From: Celoporthe dispersa
Taxonomy: Eukaryota > Ascomycota > Sordariomycetes > Diaporthales > Cryphonectriaceae
Direction: 5' to 3'
Length of the DNA: 64,000 bases
NCBI GenBank assembly: GCA_016584495.1
Contig: WAID01000015.1
Span: 124,001-188,000 of the forward strand
The position numbers were made by a program, and so were the translations under genes. Of this stretch, positions 10,280 through 20,958 are shown one piece after another (position 1 is the stretch's first letter; every line of letters starts with the position of its first letter). The notes under the pieces are model-generated. The model made no database searches. It was not told the DNA's origin and saw nothing but the letters and a program-made list of their open reading frames with translations.

Positions 10280-12729
10280 ATGGTGTCAACTCGAAGCAGC
10301 GCTCGCAAGTCGGCGGATCCGTCAACGCCTGCCTTCTCTTTCGTCGCTAGCCCCCCGAATGGCATCAGCAGCAGCAGCAGCATCGGCAAGAAGCGCGGTG
10401 GGCAGAGCAATGGCGATACTTTGGGCCACGAGGCAAAACGCCAAAAGGTTGCGGAGCCGGTAGACAAGACACGATGGCGCCTGAACGCTGATGGCGGGCG
10501 TCACACTTGGCACTACCTCGATGACGACGAGGCCGTGAGGAAATGGCCTCAGTCATACGCAGACAAGTGGTACCTCGACTTGCCTCTTGTAGGTCAAGCC
10601 TCCAGGTCCCTATAAAGTGCCAAAGCTAACGATGCGCTCGCTCGCAGGAGCTGCCCGACCTACCCAAACCCAATGCTCCCATCGATGCTGTCAGGAACGG
10701 CCTGACCTTCTTCGAACACCTCCAATTACCGCCTGGCCACTGGGGCTGCGAGTATGGTGGTCCCATGTTCCTGCTGCCCATGTACGTCCTCGGCTGCTAC
10801 GCCACCAAGACCCCGATCGCCGAGATTCAGAAGAAGGAGATCAAGAATTACCTCTTTTCGCGGGCGCATCCTGAGGATGGGGGATGGGGTCTACACATTG
10901 AGGGGGGAGAGCACGGTTCTAGGCACCGCCTTCAACTACATTGTCCTGCGGATGGTGGGCATGGATCCCGAGCACCCAGTCTTGGTCAAGGCACGGGCGA
11001 CGCTTCACAAGCTCGGAGGTGCGACCCAGGCGCCCCACTGGACCAAGTTTTGGCTGGCCGCTCTGGGCCTCTGCAAGTATGAAATGGTCAACCCTGCGCC
11101 GCCCGAGCTGTGGCTGCTGCCAGACTGGGTGCCTGTCGCTCCCCTGGCGGTGGTGGATCCATATTAGGATGGTCTTCCTTCCCATGTCATACGTGGCCTC
11201 CAAGCGGTGGGTGTGCGATGAGACGGAGCTCATCCGGGAGCTACGGAAGGAGATATTCGTCGAACCGTGGGAATCAATCGACTGGGCAGCGCACAGGAAC
11301 ACCATCTGTCCCCGCGACAATTACCACCCGAAGTCATGGCTGTTGAACACGGCCAATTGGTTCCTGGCAAATGTTTGGGAGCCATATTTCAGGCCAAGCT
11401 TCCTCAAGGAGAGAGCTGAGAGCTGGGTGGGCGAGCTGCTGAACATGGAGATGGAGAACACAGACTACGCCTGCCTCGCACCAGTCAGCCAGCCCATGAC
11501 CCTCCTCTGTTGCTATATCCGGGACGGACCCGACTCATACTCTGTCCGGAGGCTACGGGAGCGTATGGCCGATGCACTCTGGGTGAACAGCGAGGGCCTG
11601 ATGGTCTGCGGAACGAATGGTGTTCAGTCATGGGACACAGCATTTGCAATCCAGGCGGTCATCAGCGCCGGCCTCGCCGAGGATTCGCGGTGGCGACCTA
11701 TGCTCACCAAGGCACTGGAGTTTCTCGATGACCAGCAGATCCGGGAGAACGTCAAAGACATGGAGAAATGCTACCGTCACCCTCGAAAGGGAGCATGGGC
11801 ATTCAGCAACAAGATCCAAGGCTACGCGGTCAGCGACTGTGTGTCCGAGGCGCTTAAGTCGGTGATATTGCTGCAGAAGACGCCGGGCTATCCACAACTC
11901 CTGGAAGACCGTCGTATCTTTGATGCTGTCGACACCCTGTTGACGTACCAAGACCCCAAGACCGGCGGTTGTGCATCGTACGAGCGTCCGCGAGGGGAGC
12001 CAATGGATGGAGGCATTGAACGCGGCCGAAGTTTTTGGGAACATCATGGTCGAATACCTATATCCAGAATGCACGACCGCTGCTGTGACGACATTGTCAC
12101 TCTTTCAAAAATCCTGGCCTGACTACAGGGCGGATGAGGTCACTCAGTTTATCACCCGTGCGGTGAGCTGGATCAAGACGGCACAGTACGAGCATGGAGG
12201 GTGGTATGGCAGCTGGGCTATCTGCTTCACGTACGCGACCATGTTCGCCCTAGAGAGCTTGGCAACTATAGATGAGACGTACGAGAACAGTGCGCACTCC
12301 AGGAGGGGCTGCGACTTTCTGATCTCCAAGCAGCGCGAGGACGGCGGGTGGTCCGAGGCATATCAGGTTAGTGTCTACTCCGAGTTACTCCCTTTCCCTA
12401 GGAGACGGCTGACTTTTCCTTGTAAAAAAAAAACACCAAAGGCATGCGAACAACACCAGTATATTGAACATCCGGCGGGATCGCAAGTGGTTATGACAGC
12501 CTGGGCCCTGATCGGTCTCATGAATGCGAAGTACCCGCATGTCGAGCCTCTCAAGAGAGGCGTCAGGCTCATCATGGATCGCCAGCAGCCGAACGGCGAG
12601 TGGAAGCAGGAAGCCATTGAGGGCGTCTTTAACAAGAGCTGCTGTATCTCTTACCCGAACTACAAGTTTACCTTCACCCTCAAGGCGCTGGGTATGTTTG
12701 CGAAGCGATATCCAGATGAGACCATCTGA
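10280..12729 (+). CDS. ERG7: Lanosterol synthase (2,3-oxidosqualene cyclase), interrupted by three frame changes
   Basis: Cyclises 2,3-oxidosqualene to lanosterol in sterol synthesis, at ER or lipid-droplet membranes. Exons are 10280..10588, 10648..12366 and 12442..12729. Family segments include HTWHYLDDDEA, HWGCEYGGPMFLLPMYV, EDGGWGLHIEG, VFNKSCCISYPNYK and several QW-type repeats. The catalytic Asp of the DCTAE motif is present in the variant form SDCVSE. Three +1 changes break the frame: six Gs at 10902-10907 where five are expected, four Cs at 11141-11144 where three are expected, and an extra C near 12000-12001. Removing them gives 770 residues in frame from end to end, with the right spacing to the LNAAEVFG segment. 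The N-terminus has a basic, Ser-rich extension. It is either an assembly artefact in a functional gene or a pseudogene; the former is likelier because everything else is conserved. Confidence 0.85.
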
Positions 12730-13273
12730 CCTGGGATTTGCATCACGGACGAGGGCATTGTTCACCTGAGGCCAAAATCAATCGGCCTCCATAAGTATAA
12801 TCATAATCATAATAATTCTATTCATGAACATATCAATGGGTAGACAGTGTCGCCGCGAAAATGTGGGCTTCAGTTGTGTGGTTGGGGGGGGGATGCTAGG
12901 ATAAAGAGAACGCAATGAGTAGGTGGTAAGTTATAAGGTACAAGGCCCTGTACGGAACACTTACAGGACTACGCACGCCATGGTAGCTTGATCCTGGTAC
13001 GTACCGAAGGCGGTGTTGATAACGTTTTCCTATCGGCTGGCAGAATTGCCAGCGACCCCTCCATGGCACCTGCCAGTCACACAAAGTGGGCCTTTAAGGC
13101 GCCCTGCATCTTCATCGGGCTGCCTGAAGTAAACGCCTATTCTTCAGCCCCTCACTTTTCAAGGTCGGACCAGCCCAGCTTGGGCCTCCATTTTATCAGA
13201 CTACCAATCTTTCGCAGGCTCTAGCCATCCAGCCAACCCGTCAGCCAGTACAGACACATCAGAAATCACCACA
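12730..13273. other. Intergenic region between ERG7 and SGT1
   Basis: 544 nt. It contains an AT-rich 3' region with repeated ATAATCATAAT-like motifs near 12797-12815, a nine-G run at 12884-12892, and the SGT1 promoter. No gene seen. Confidence 0.5.
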
Positions 13274-14754
13274 ATGTCTGCTGTCAAGTACGCGGAAACG
13301 GGCATGGCCGCTGTGCAGGCACACAAGTGGGATGAGGCCATCACCAACTTGAACAAGGCGATCGACCAGTCCAAATCTCCACAGTGGCTACTTTCCCGGT
13401 CACAGGCATTTATGGAAACCGGAAATCTTGACAAGGCCCTACGAGACGCCGACTTCGCGTACTGCACCGCCGCCGAGCGAGGCAATGACAAGTCTCGCCA
13501 GCAGATGATCGAAGCTCAACACCGCCGCTCCGTCATTTACTTCCGCAAGAAGCTCTACGCCAATGCGGATGCCTGTGCATCCTGGTCGCAGCAACTAGCT
13601 AAGGGTGTCGCTGTGAAGGCTGCCGATCAAACCTCAGAGAACACAAACGACAAGGGTTTCTACCACATCACCGCCGCCGACATCGAGCTGCGGCAGGATA
13701 CTACCCGAGGCCAGGAGCAGCATGGTGGTGACGCTAGTAGGTTCGCCCGGATCTCCTCCCTTCTTGGTGGTAGCAAAGGCTCCAGTGGTCCCTATGCGAA
13801 AGAATGGGCCAGAACCCAGTCCTGGCGTACCACCATCATCCGCTTTCTCGAAGCACTTCCTGCTGAGGACCCGGCCCGTAAGGTCACCGCCAAGCTCGTT
13901 CCCGCAAAACCATCTCTTGAGGAGAAGGAGGAGGAGGAGGAGGATAAGATGATGCAGAAGCACGCCCCAAAGATCGAAGCGGCCAAGGCTTCCCTTGCTG
14001 AGGCGCGACCCAAGCCAGAGCCCTCCAATGGCCTCTTTCGCAGCCAGATGTACCAGTCCGAGGCCTCTATCACCATCTCCCTATTCATGAAGTTCGCCTC
14101 TAAGGAGGACACGGCCAAAGTACAGGTTGATATGCAGCCAAACTTGGTAAGCCAATTTGTCGTCCTACACGATCATTCCTAGATGGTTATACCTGACAAC
14201 TCCTGTAGATCACCGTTACCGGAGTTCCTCGCGAACCCTCCACCGCTTACATCGTCCCCCAAGCTGCGATCAACCCTACGAAGTCTACATACCGTGTTGC
14301 CACCATGAAGATCGAGTTTAACCTCGCTAAGGCACAACCGGGAAAGTGGTCCAGCTTTGGCCACGAAGAGCTGAGCCAGCCCGAACCATCTACCTTGCCC
14401 CAGACAGGAGAGGCCGCAAGTCACACCACTTCGGGTGCCGATACTGCTGCAGCTCAGTCCACCAAACCCAAGGAAACCCCTAAACCCAAGGGCCCTGCGT
14501 ATCCAACCAGCGCTAGGGGCGGCCCCAAGGACTGGGAAAACATCTCAGCCGATGACAAGGACGACGACAAGGACGTCGATTCTTTCTTCAAGCAGTTATA
14601 CAAGGGTGCTACTCCTGATCAGCAGCGTGCCATGATGAAGAGCTTTCAGGAGAGCAACGGCACTACTCTCAGCACTGACTGGGCAACAGTCAGCAAGGAG
14701 ACGGTCAAGACCAACCCTCCTGAGGGCGTTGTAGCCAAGAAGTGGTCGTCTTGA
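13274..14754 (+). CDS. SGT1: Sgt1, Hsp90 co-chaperone (TPR-CS-SGS)
   Basis: Exons 13274..14146 and 14209..14754 give 472 residues. Sgt1 links Skp1/SCF ubiquitin ligases and kinetochore assembly to Hsp90. The three expected domains follow in order. A TPR region (residues about 4-120) includes GMAAVQAHKWDEAITNLNKAI. The CS domain (about 265-335) includes YQSEASITISLFMKF and runs across the intron into ITVTGVPREPS. The SGS domain at the C-terminus includes YPTSARGGPKDWENI and ends VVAKKWSS. The linker holds an acidic stretch (EEKEEEEEDK). The 62-nt intron starts GTAAGC. The gene appears intact and converges on the ceramide glucosyltransferase gene. Confidence 0.92.
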
Positions 14755-15217
14755 TAGACTGAAGTCGGAGGAGAGGAGAGGAGCAGTCAATAATGCTGGG
14801 CGGGTGGCTCGGACGGGATCAAGTTGAGCTCACGAGATAGGTATCGTTCTCTTTCAAGCTCATATGAGATATCGGGGGTCAAGTTGGTCAAGAGTCGTGG
14901 GGGATGGGCTACGACCCTTTGGTTGCTCTCGGTGACTCATGAATAGCTAATCGTTCCAGCGCAGCCAGGAGTTCAGGGGGTTCCAAAATTGACCAAAGCC
15001 CGCCACATCGCATGTATGTAGACCACTCTGAGTTCGCGTCAGGTTTCATAGTCAGTCATAAGCCATTTCAACGACTTAATTATCAACAGAACAATGCTTT
15101 CAAAAGGACGAATTCGCCATCCTGAAACACACCGACGAAGAGACTGCTGGGTGAAATTAGTTTAATCTATGTCTATGCAGCCAGCCCAAACCCCTGAGAC
15201 ACTGCGATGGCAATCTG
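14755..15217. other. Convergent 3' intergenic region
   Basis: 463 nt between the stop codons of SGT1 and the ceramide glucosyltransferase gene. No coding signal seen. Confidence 0.5.
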
Positions 15218-16930
15218 CTATGATTTAGAACGAGATGGTCTGTGGCGAGCAGTTGGACGGCCTTCCCACTTGGGCACGTCCTGAACCTCGGGATGCCCAT
15301 ACTCAGCACTACCATTCCGCATCACCCCGCTAGGAGCTGTGGCGTGCCCATTCCCTTCAGGTCCCATCTCATCGATTGCGACGACACTCATATCCCTATG
15401 GACCTTAAATGTCCTCCCACGCCAGGTGACGGTGGTACCAAGCAGCACCGCCCAGGTCCAGATAGGCAGAGCCAAGAACTCTCTGCCGATCCAGGCCGGC
15501 ACCCATGCCCAGAGAGGTTTCCGCTGCAATCCGCCGGGCCGCTGTGGGCCCCTGGCAAAGGCCGGCGTTGTGTCGTCCACCTCGATAGTGAGACACTTTT
15601 GCAGGCGGCGATATACCGCTCTGTCGCAGACCATCCAGATGGTCACACCCACCACCCACAAGAAAACCATGGCAGTCCAGGAGCGGGGGATGCCAAAGGT
15701 CTCGTGGAACCACGATAGGGTGGTGATGGCATATGCGAAGTAGAGATTGCACAGCAGGGACTCCACGCCTGGCTCAACGAGGGTGGCAATGAGTACTGTC
15801 CACTTGCGGGCACGCAGCCACCTGACCCTGCGGGCACAGTAGGCAGTGACGGACATGCCGCTCATGGGCTGTATGGCGATGTCGCCCCAGACGAGACCGT
15901 GCTTCTTGTAGCCGGGTATGTCAGCCTTCCAGAGCAGGTCCCCGATGAGATGGTCTTCACAGATGTTGTGAGAGAAGAAGTCGACGCCGCGGCGACGGCT
16001 CGCGTCGGAGGCTTTCAGATTTTTATTGAGGCTGGGATCGGTGCAGGCGTCCAGATGAGACTTGCGGAACATGTTGCTCTTGCCGATGATGCAGGGTGCA
16101 GCACCGACGGTGTTGATGGCGCCGTAAAACTTGGCGTGACTGGTGGCCATGAACATCTCATCGAGGCGTCCACCCCCGAGACGCCAGACGCGTGCCAAAA
16201 AAGACTCCGTTGTACCGCCACTGCCGGTCGTCGCAGAGTCGGCCGCAGCCATGTCGACCACCAGGGGCATGTGGTGGACGAACCGGAAGGGTGTCGTATT
16301 CTTGCCACCTGGGAGAAAGCCCATGAGCCTGTCAACCATACGGCCCGCCACACCCCTAGATATCCACACATTACAGTCGATAATCCATATAAGCTCCCCC
16401 TTGGCCTCGCGGTAGGCACGGCTGATGTTGCGAATCTTGGGGTTGGGACCCAGCTCATTGCCCGTGTTGCCCTCCAGACTTGAAATCAGAGGGTCGTACT
16501 CCTCCACCAGGAGACGCACATCGAAGTCTCCGAAGTCCTGGACGATCTTGTCGAGGATGGGATATGCTGGGTCATCCTCGGAGGAAACACAGATTCTTAT
16601 AGACAGCTTCGACTTCGGATAGTCCTGGCGGAAGGTGGAGGCGAGGCATTCGTAAAGTTCAGGCTCGAGACCCTTGACGGGACGGATAATGGTTACGTGA
16701 GGGACCTGATCCTCGGGGAGATGAGATGACGCAGGTTTGGGTGGAGGGTAGGAGTAATATAGGAACCTAGATGCACAGCAAGGGTCAGACGGAGTTTGAA
16801 AACCCCCAGAGGAGCAGCCAGCCACGACATACAGCATGAGAATCCCGACGCTCTGGATCAGGTACATGGACGAGCTCCAGAGCAAGGCAGGTATTGCGGC
16901 ATACACCGCCACACTGTTCATGCTCAGCAT
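15218..16930 (-). CDS. Ceramide glucosyltransferase (GT21 family)
   Basis: Transfers glucose from UDP-glucose to ceramide, making glucosylceramide at Golgi/ER membranes. Exons 16930..16833 and 16766..15218 give 548 residues. The 66-nt intron (GTATGT...CATCTAG) is a multiple of three, so the frame also reads through it, but splicing restores the normal run from the N-terminal membrane helix into FLYYSYPPP. GT21 motifs are clear: HVTIIRPVKGLEPELYECLA, SSEDDPA (D1), IDCNVW (D2), CEDHLIGDLLWK (D3) and RRVRWLRARKW (the (Q/R)xxRW motif). C-terminal membrane segments follow. I chose the ATG at 16930, next to the helix. An upstream in-frame ATG at 17116 would add 62 residues, including a SKQASKQAS stretch encoded by a (GCTT)n microsatellite, which looks untranslated. 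Confidence 0.9.
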   Translation of the reverse strand: MLSMNSVAVYAAIPALLWSSSMYLIQSVGILMLYVVAGCSSGGFQTPSDPCCASRFLYYSYPPPKPASSHLPEDQVPHVTIIRPVKGLEPELYECLASTFRQDYPKSKLSIRICVSSEDDPAYPILDKIVQDFGDFDVRLLVEEYDPLISSLEGNTGNELGPNPKIRNISRAYREAKGELIWIIDCNVWISRGVAGRMVDRLMGFLPGGKNTTPFRFVHHMPLVVDMAAADSATTGSGGTTESFLARVWRLGGGRLDEMFMATSHAKFYGAINTVGAAPCIIGKSNMFRKSHLDACTDPSLNKNLKASDASRRRGVDFFSHNICEDHLIGDLLWKADIPGYKKHGLVWGDIAIQPMSGMSVTAYCARRVRWLRARKWTVLIATLVEPGVESLLCNLYFAYAITTLSWFHETFGIPRSWTAMVFLWVVGVTIWMVCDRAVYRRLQKCLTIEVDDTTPAFARGPQRPGGLQRKPLWAWVPAWIGREFLALPIWTWAVLLGTTVTWRGRTFKVHRDMSVVAIDEMGPEGNGHATAPSGVMRNGSAEYGHPEVQDVPKWEGRPTARHRPSRSKS

Positions 16931-16988
16931 GTTATCGTAGGTATGCCATCGAGCACCGAGCAGTCCAGAGAAGTAGAGGTTGGGTTGA

Positions 16989-17019
<31 letters not shown>

Positions 17020-17907
17020 GTCGGTTGATTGGTTGTTGAGACAATTGGGCGCACAGGCCGAGGCGGACGGTGAAGAAGGGCAGGAGGGCGAGGGAGTGTG
17101 GGGGCGAGAAGATCATGAACCGCCCATGACGGAAGATGCTGCTTGCCTACGTCCCGACGAACACGAGCAGTCGACCGGAAGCTGGATGATGATGATGTGT
17201 CCAGGTGGCATGGGCCCTCTGCGTGGAGCTCTGTGGTCTTTTTTCCTCTCTCTCTTCCTTTTCCAATCCTGTCTTGCCGCTGATCCGGCGGTTTGCCTGC
17301 CGGTAGTGGATGGTGGGCGGTGGAGGGGCAGGTACGTAGGTACACACTACACAGTAAGCAGGCCACCTAGACCGGACCCATCGCTAGCACAAAACTTCTA
17401 TGCGTCCCACTTGAGGCGCAAAACTTCTTCCACCACACCACCACTCTGGCTACCCTTTCCTAGGCTCAGGGTGCTATGAACAACCTTATCCTCGATGCCA
17501 ACCTAACAGGTCCTGTTTGAGCAGTGCATCATATGATATCCTTCTTCGTATCGAATGGCGGGACCTTCGTTGGACTGTCCAGAATGTTTCTTCAAACGGT
17601 GAGTGGGAAAACCAAAAAAAAAAGTCTACCCTGCAACCTTCCTCCGCCACTCTCATTTTTTTTTCCCCCTATTCTGTCCTTCTCGACAGTCTACCTTTCT
17701 CCTCGCGGTGATGACAACTACTCTTTTCGGTGCTTAGAGAGCCTCGTCTCTCGATGAATGCCCAAAAATAGACTATAACGGTATCTGAGCGATCAATCTT
17801 CACGACACACACTTGAACTCTTTTTCGTGCTCTGGGCAGATTCTCAAGGTGCCATCTGCTGACCTCAGTCTCTCCCCCTCAACAGTCCGACATGACTTGA
17901 GATAGCA
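16931..17907. other. Divergent promoter region between ceramide glucosyltransferase and SEN2
   Basis: 977 nt. It holds a (GCTT)n microsatellite, polypyrimidine tracts near 17640-17700 and short ORFs without recognisable content. Confidence 0.55.
16991..17018. repeat. (GCTT)7 tetranucleotide microsatellite
   Basis: Seven perfect copies read directly from the sequence, lying just upstream of the chosen ceramide glucosyltransferase start. Confidence 0.95.
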
Positions 17908-19640
17908 ATGGCCGAGCTCCAGAACCCCCCTCCTCCTGAACCATCTGCTGCATCGGCGCCGCTGCTGTCAGCATCGTCTCCCGCTCTTCCTACGGCAATA
18001 AAACCATCCTCAGCCGATTCACGGCGGCCCAGGCAGCACTCACTCCATGAGGTCTACAAGCTACCTGCTCCCCTTCGCGTCTTTCCCCTCCCGACCTTCG
18101 CTGGCACCGGCAACCCTGTCTCTCTGGTGCAGCTTGCTGCCGCCTGGCTGGGCCAGATCTTTTTTCCACCCACACCCGAACCATCTGTTGTCCACACTGC
18201 CTTCTGGGATAACGATGTCCGATCCATTGTCGTCACAGACCCAAAGTCCATGGTGGACCTCTGGCAACAGGGCTTTTACGGCAAGGGCAGCCTGAGCCGA
18301 AGCGAGCCTAATTGGCTCAAGAGAGAAAGCTCACGGCGGGGTGCCACCCGCGACAGGGTCAGTGAGTTGGCTACGGAAAAGAGGCGAGAGGATCGTGTTC
18401 GCGCAAAATGGGAGCGTGCTCGCGTTGAACAAGAAGCAATCGAGCAGAGGCGTAGGGAGGAGGCCAGCACCCAGGCTGAAGCTGCCGTAGAAGCAGTCGT
18501 AGAGGGCCCAGCAAAATTGACACGGCCGCCAGTTGGGCCAGCAGAGCTCCTTTCCCTTCCCAACTCCCAGGTTGACCTCGTGGCAGCCTCGCACAGCCAC
18601 GCCAGGGTCTCTGAGGATAGTATGGATGGTACGGATGGGTCAATGGATGGGTCAGGCTCATCCGGCAATGATGACGCTGACACCAACACGACTGTCTCTT
18701 GCGGCTCCATAACGCTCAAGCGTCCCAAGAGTGTTCGCTTTTCGCCAAAGGTCGAGTCAACTGTCTTCCAACATACCGACCCACCGAGTCCATCTCGTTC
18801 CTTGTCGTCTTTCGCACCAAAGGCTGAGCGTACCACCAAGCCAGACGCTGTGCCACGGCCTGAAGAGACCTCAACCAAAGAAAGCACAACGGGTAGGGCT
18901 CAAAGCACCGCTCCTCTCGGGTCTGATATGCCAGTTCAAGTGGTTGTGGTGAACAAGGAACACCTGCAGCTTGCACCAGAGGAGGCCTTCTTCTTGTGTT
19001 TTGCCCTGGGCGCTCTGAAGGTAACAGACTCAGCCACACAAGGCGTACTCTCCACCAAGGACCTTCTTACTCTGTTGCGCCAGAACTCGTACTTCCCACC
19101 TCGGGTGTCACAGCCTCTGCAACCTGACGACCCTTTCCTCATTCATTATGCCGTATACCACCAGTTCCGATCCCTTGGGTGGGTTCCGAGGCCCGGCATC
19201 AAGTTCGGTGTTGATTGTGAGTACCTCGATCTCCCTTTCCCGTCTCACCTTGGCTCGCCTGTCGCACCTGGGTTGGCCTGTACCACGTAACACATGTGGT
19301 CAAGATTTGCTGATATATGAATGCGACAGGGCTTCTTTATAACCGAGGGCCTGTCTTTGACCACGCCGAATATGGCCTTCTAGTGCTCCCATCCTATGCT
19401 CACCCCCACTGGAAGATGGATGGGCGCCAAGCGTCACAAAAATCCTGGCATTGGCTCATGGGTGTGAACAGAGTCCTTTCCAAGGTCTTCAAGAGCTTGG
19501 TGCTTGTCTACGTCGATGTGCCACCACCTACCGCATTTAATATGGACGGCGAACCCCATATGGGCATGGCAAATCTGCTCAAGCAGTATCAGATACGGGA
19601 GCAGATGATCAAGCGATGGTCGCCGAACCGAGATCGCTAG
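17908..19640 (+). CDS. SEN2: tRNA-splicing endonuclease catalytic subunit Sen2
   Basis: Exons 17908..19216 and 19330..19640 give 539 residues. Sen2 cuts the 5' splice site of intron-containing pre-tRNAs within the four-subunit SEN complex. The N-terminal part has LHEVYKLPAPLRVFPLPTF and the segment WQQGFYGKGSLSRSEPNW, typical of fungal Sen2. A charged coiled-coil-like stretch rich in Arg and Glu follows (around residues 150-195), then a disordered Ser/Thr-rich linker. The C-terminal nuclease domain is joined across the 113-nt intron by T+GG. It holds YHQFRSLGWVPRPGIKFG, the catalytic His in GPVFDHAEYGLLVLP and the catalytic Lys in FKSLVLVYVDV. The gene appears intact. Confidence 0.9.
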
Positions 19641-19893
19641 GTGATGATCTCGTGGAACAAGCACTTGCAAAGGGGACGAGACTAATCCTTCCTCTCCTCA
19701 TATCAGACTCGCATTCTCAAAAATAAACCTCGCTTGTACACCAAGAATCGAGATTAGAATATGCATAATCGTCCAAGGGCGTGAGCGAAGGGACGAAATG
19801 AACGTTGAAAAATGATGAGGGCGGAGCCGCCGTTTGTGCTTTGTTCCTTAGCCTTCGAGAGTGGACCCATCGCGCTGACCGACGGGTCATGTT

Positions 19894-19916
19894 GGGGGGG
19901 GAGGGGGAGGGGGTTG
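19894..19916 (+). repeat. G-tract cluster, quadruplex-capable
   Basis: G8-A-G5-A-G5-TTGG on the + strand satisfies the usual four-run G-quadruplex pattern. It lies about 250 nt past the SEN2 stop codon. Confidence 0.7.
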
Positions 19917-20684
19917 GCGAAGAGCCGATGGCTGATCGACGGTTGTCCTCAGAGTTGTCCAGTACATGGCGTGATCAGTTCCATTTGATCGCAGTGATGG
20001 GATCGTGAATTCATCTCTGTAGCCATTGAACTTATTTTACTGCCCCAGGCAGGTTCTTCTCCTCTTTTCTTTTTTCTATTCTTCCTTTGTTTTTCCTCGT
20101 GTGATAATAATAACGGACGCCCCCGGCATCCGTCCTAACTCCGCCTTTGCGTGCAGCGGTCTGGAAAGGGATGGAGGTAAGACTTTCTTTCAGCGGAGCG
20201 GCCCTGGGATCTTCTGCATATCCACAGCGATCCAACTCTGCACCGCATGAAGAGCGCGGATACGAGGTGGTATAGCATGCATGTCATCAGCCCATTATTT
20301 GCCTGTAAAGGAGTTACATTCACACGAATCACGACGCGCTGACCGTTAAACTTTTCCCCCCTGCCGTACCTTGGCAATGCTACCACGGCGGAAGGCGAGT
20401 TCTTCCAGGGAGTCAACGAAGAGGGCTGTGGTTCGAAGCCGCTGCGAGCTCCTAGCGCAGCGGGGGTTAGATGCTCTCTTGGGACTTGGCCGAGCAATGG
20501 GTCTCTTGCGGCCCAATCACATGAAGTTTCGCACTCGCGAGATAGCCCATAATATCCGCAGTTGCAGTGAAAGATATGGGACACGTGGAGTACTAGGTAT
20601 TGTGCTGATCAGGGTAACACAGAACGCCCAGCGCCGCAGCGCTGCATGTCTTGGGACCTTTCCTGCGTCTTACTGGGTACTATT

Positions 20685-20704
20685 GGGGGGGAGGGGGGGA
20701 GGGG
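20685..20704 (+). repeat. G-tract cluster, quadruplex-capable
   Basis: G7-A-G7-A-G4 on the + strand, about 250 nt upstream of the rhodopsin-domain gene start. Confidence 0.7.
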
Positions 20705-20958
20705 CGTCCGTAGGGCTGCACGTGGTACTGGCACCACCACCCTCCTGTGCTGACGGGTACCGACTGGCTACTTTTGTTTTCTCCTCGAGTTCAGCCGAAA
20801 GAGGAGGAGGGCTTTTCGGCTTCGTTAACGTCATCGCAGAGTTAATGGTTCTTACATTGAAGCGATGCCGAGTCGTCATGGAATAACCCGACGAGAATCA
20901 TCAGGGACAAGAAGGGCGCAGACTGGTATTCAGCCGCGGTCAGAGGTGCCTCGAGAAG

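Larger units (their letters stand above)
19641..20958. other. Intergenic region with G-rich tracts
   Basis: 1.3 kb between SEN2 and the rhodopsin-domain gene. Overlapping ORFs on both strands around 20135-20886 show no domain or splice continuity. Two strong G-tract clusters are listed separately. Confidence 0.5.

Noticed and set aside
20400..20450. tRNA B-box-like GGTTCGAAGCC near 20429
   Set aside because: No matching acceptor stem or A-box at the right distance, and the T-stem has a mismatch.
20371..20886. 171-codon ORF between SEN2 and the rhodopsin-domain gene
   Set aside because: Contains the poly-G cluster in frame (Gly-rich), has no domain, and overlaps ORFs on the opposite strand.
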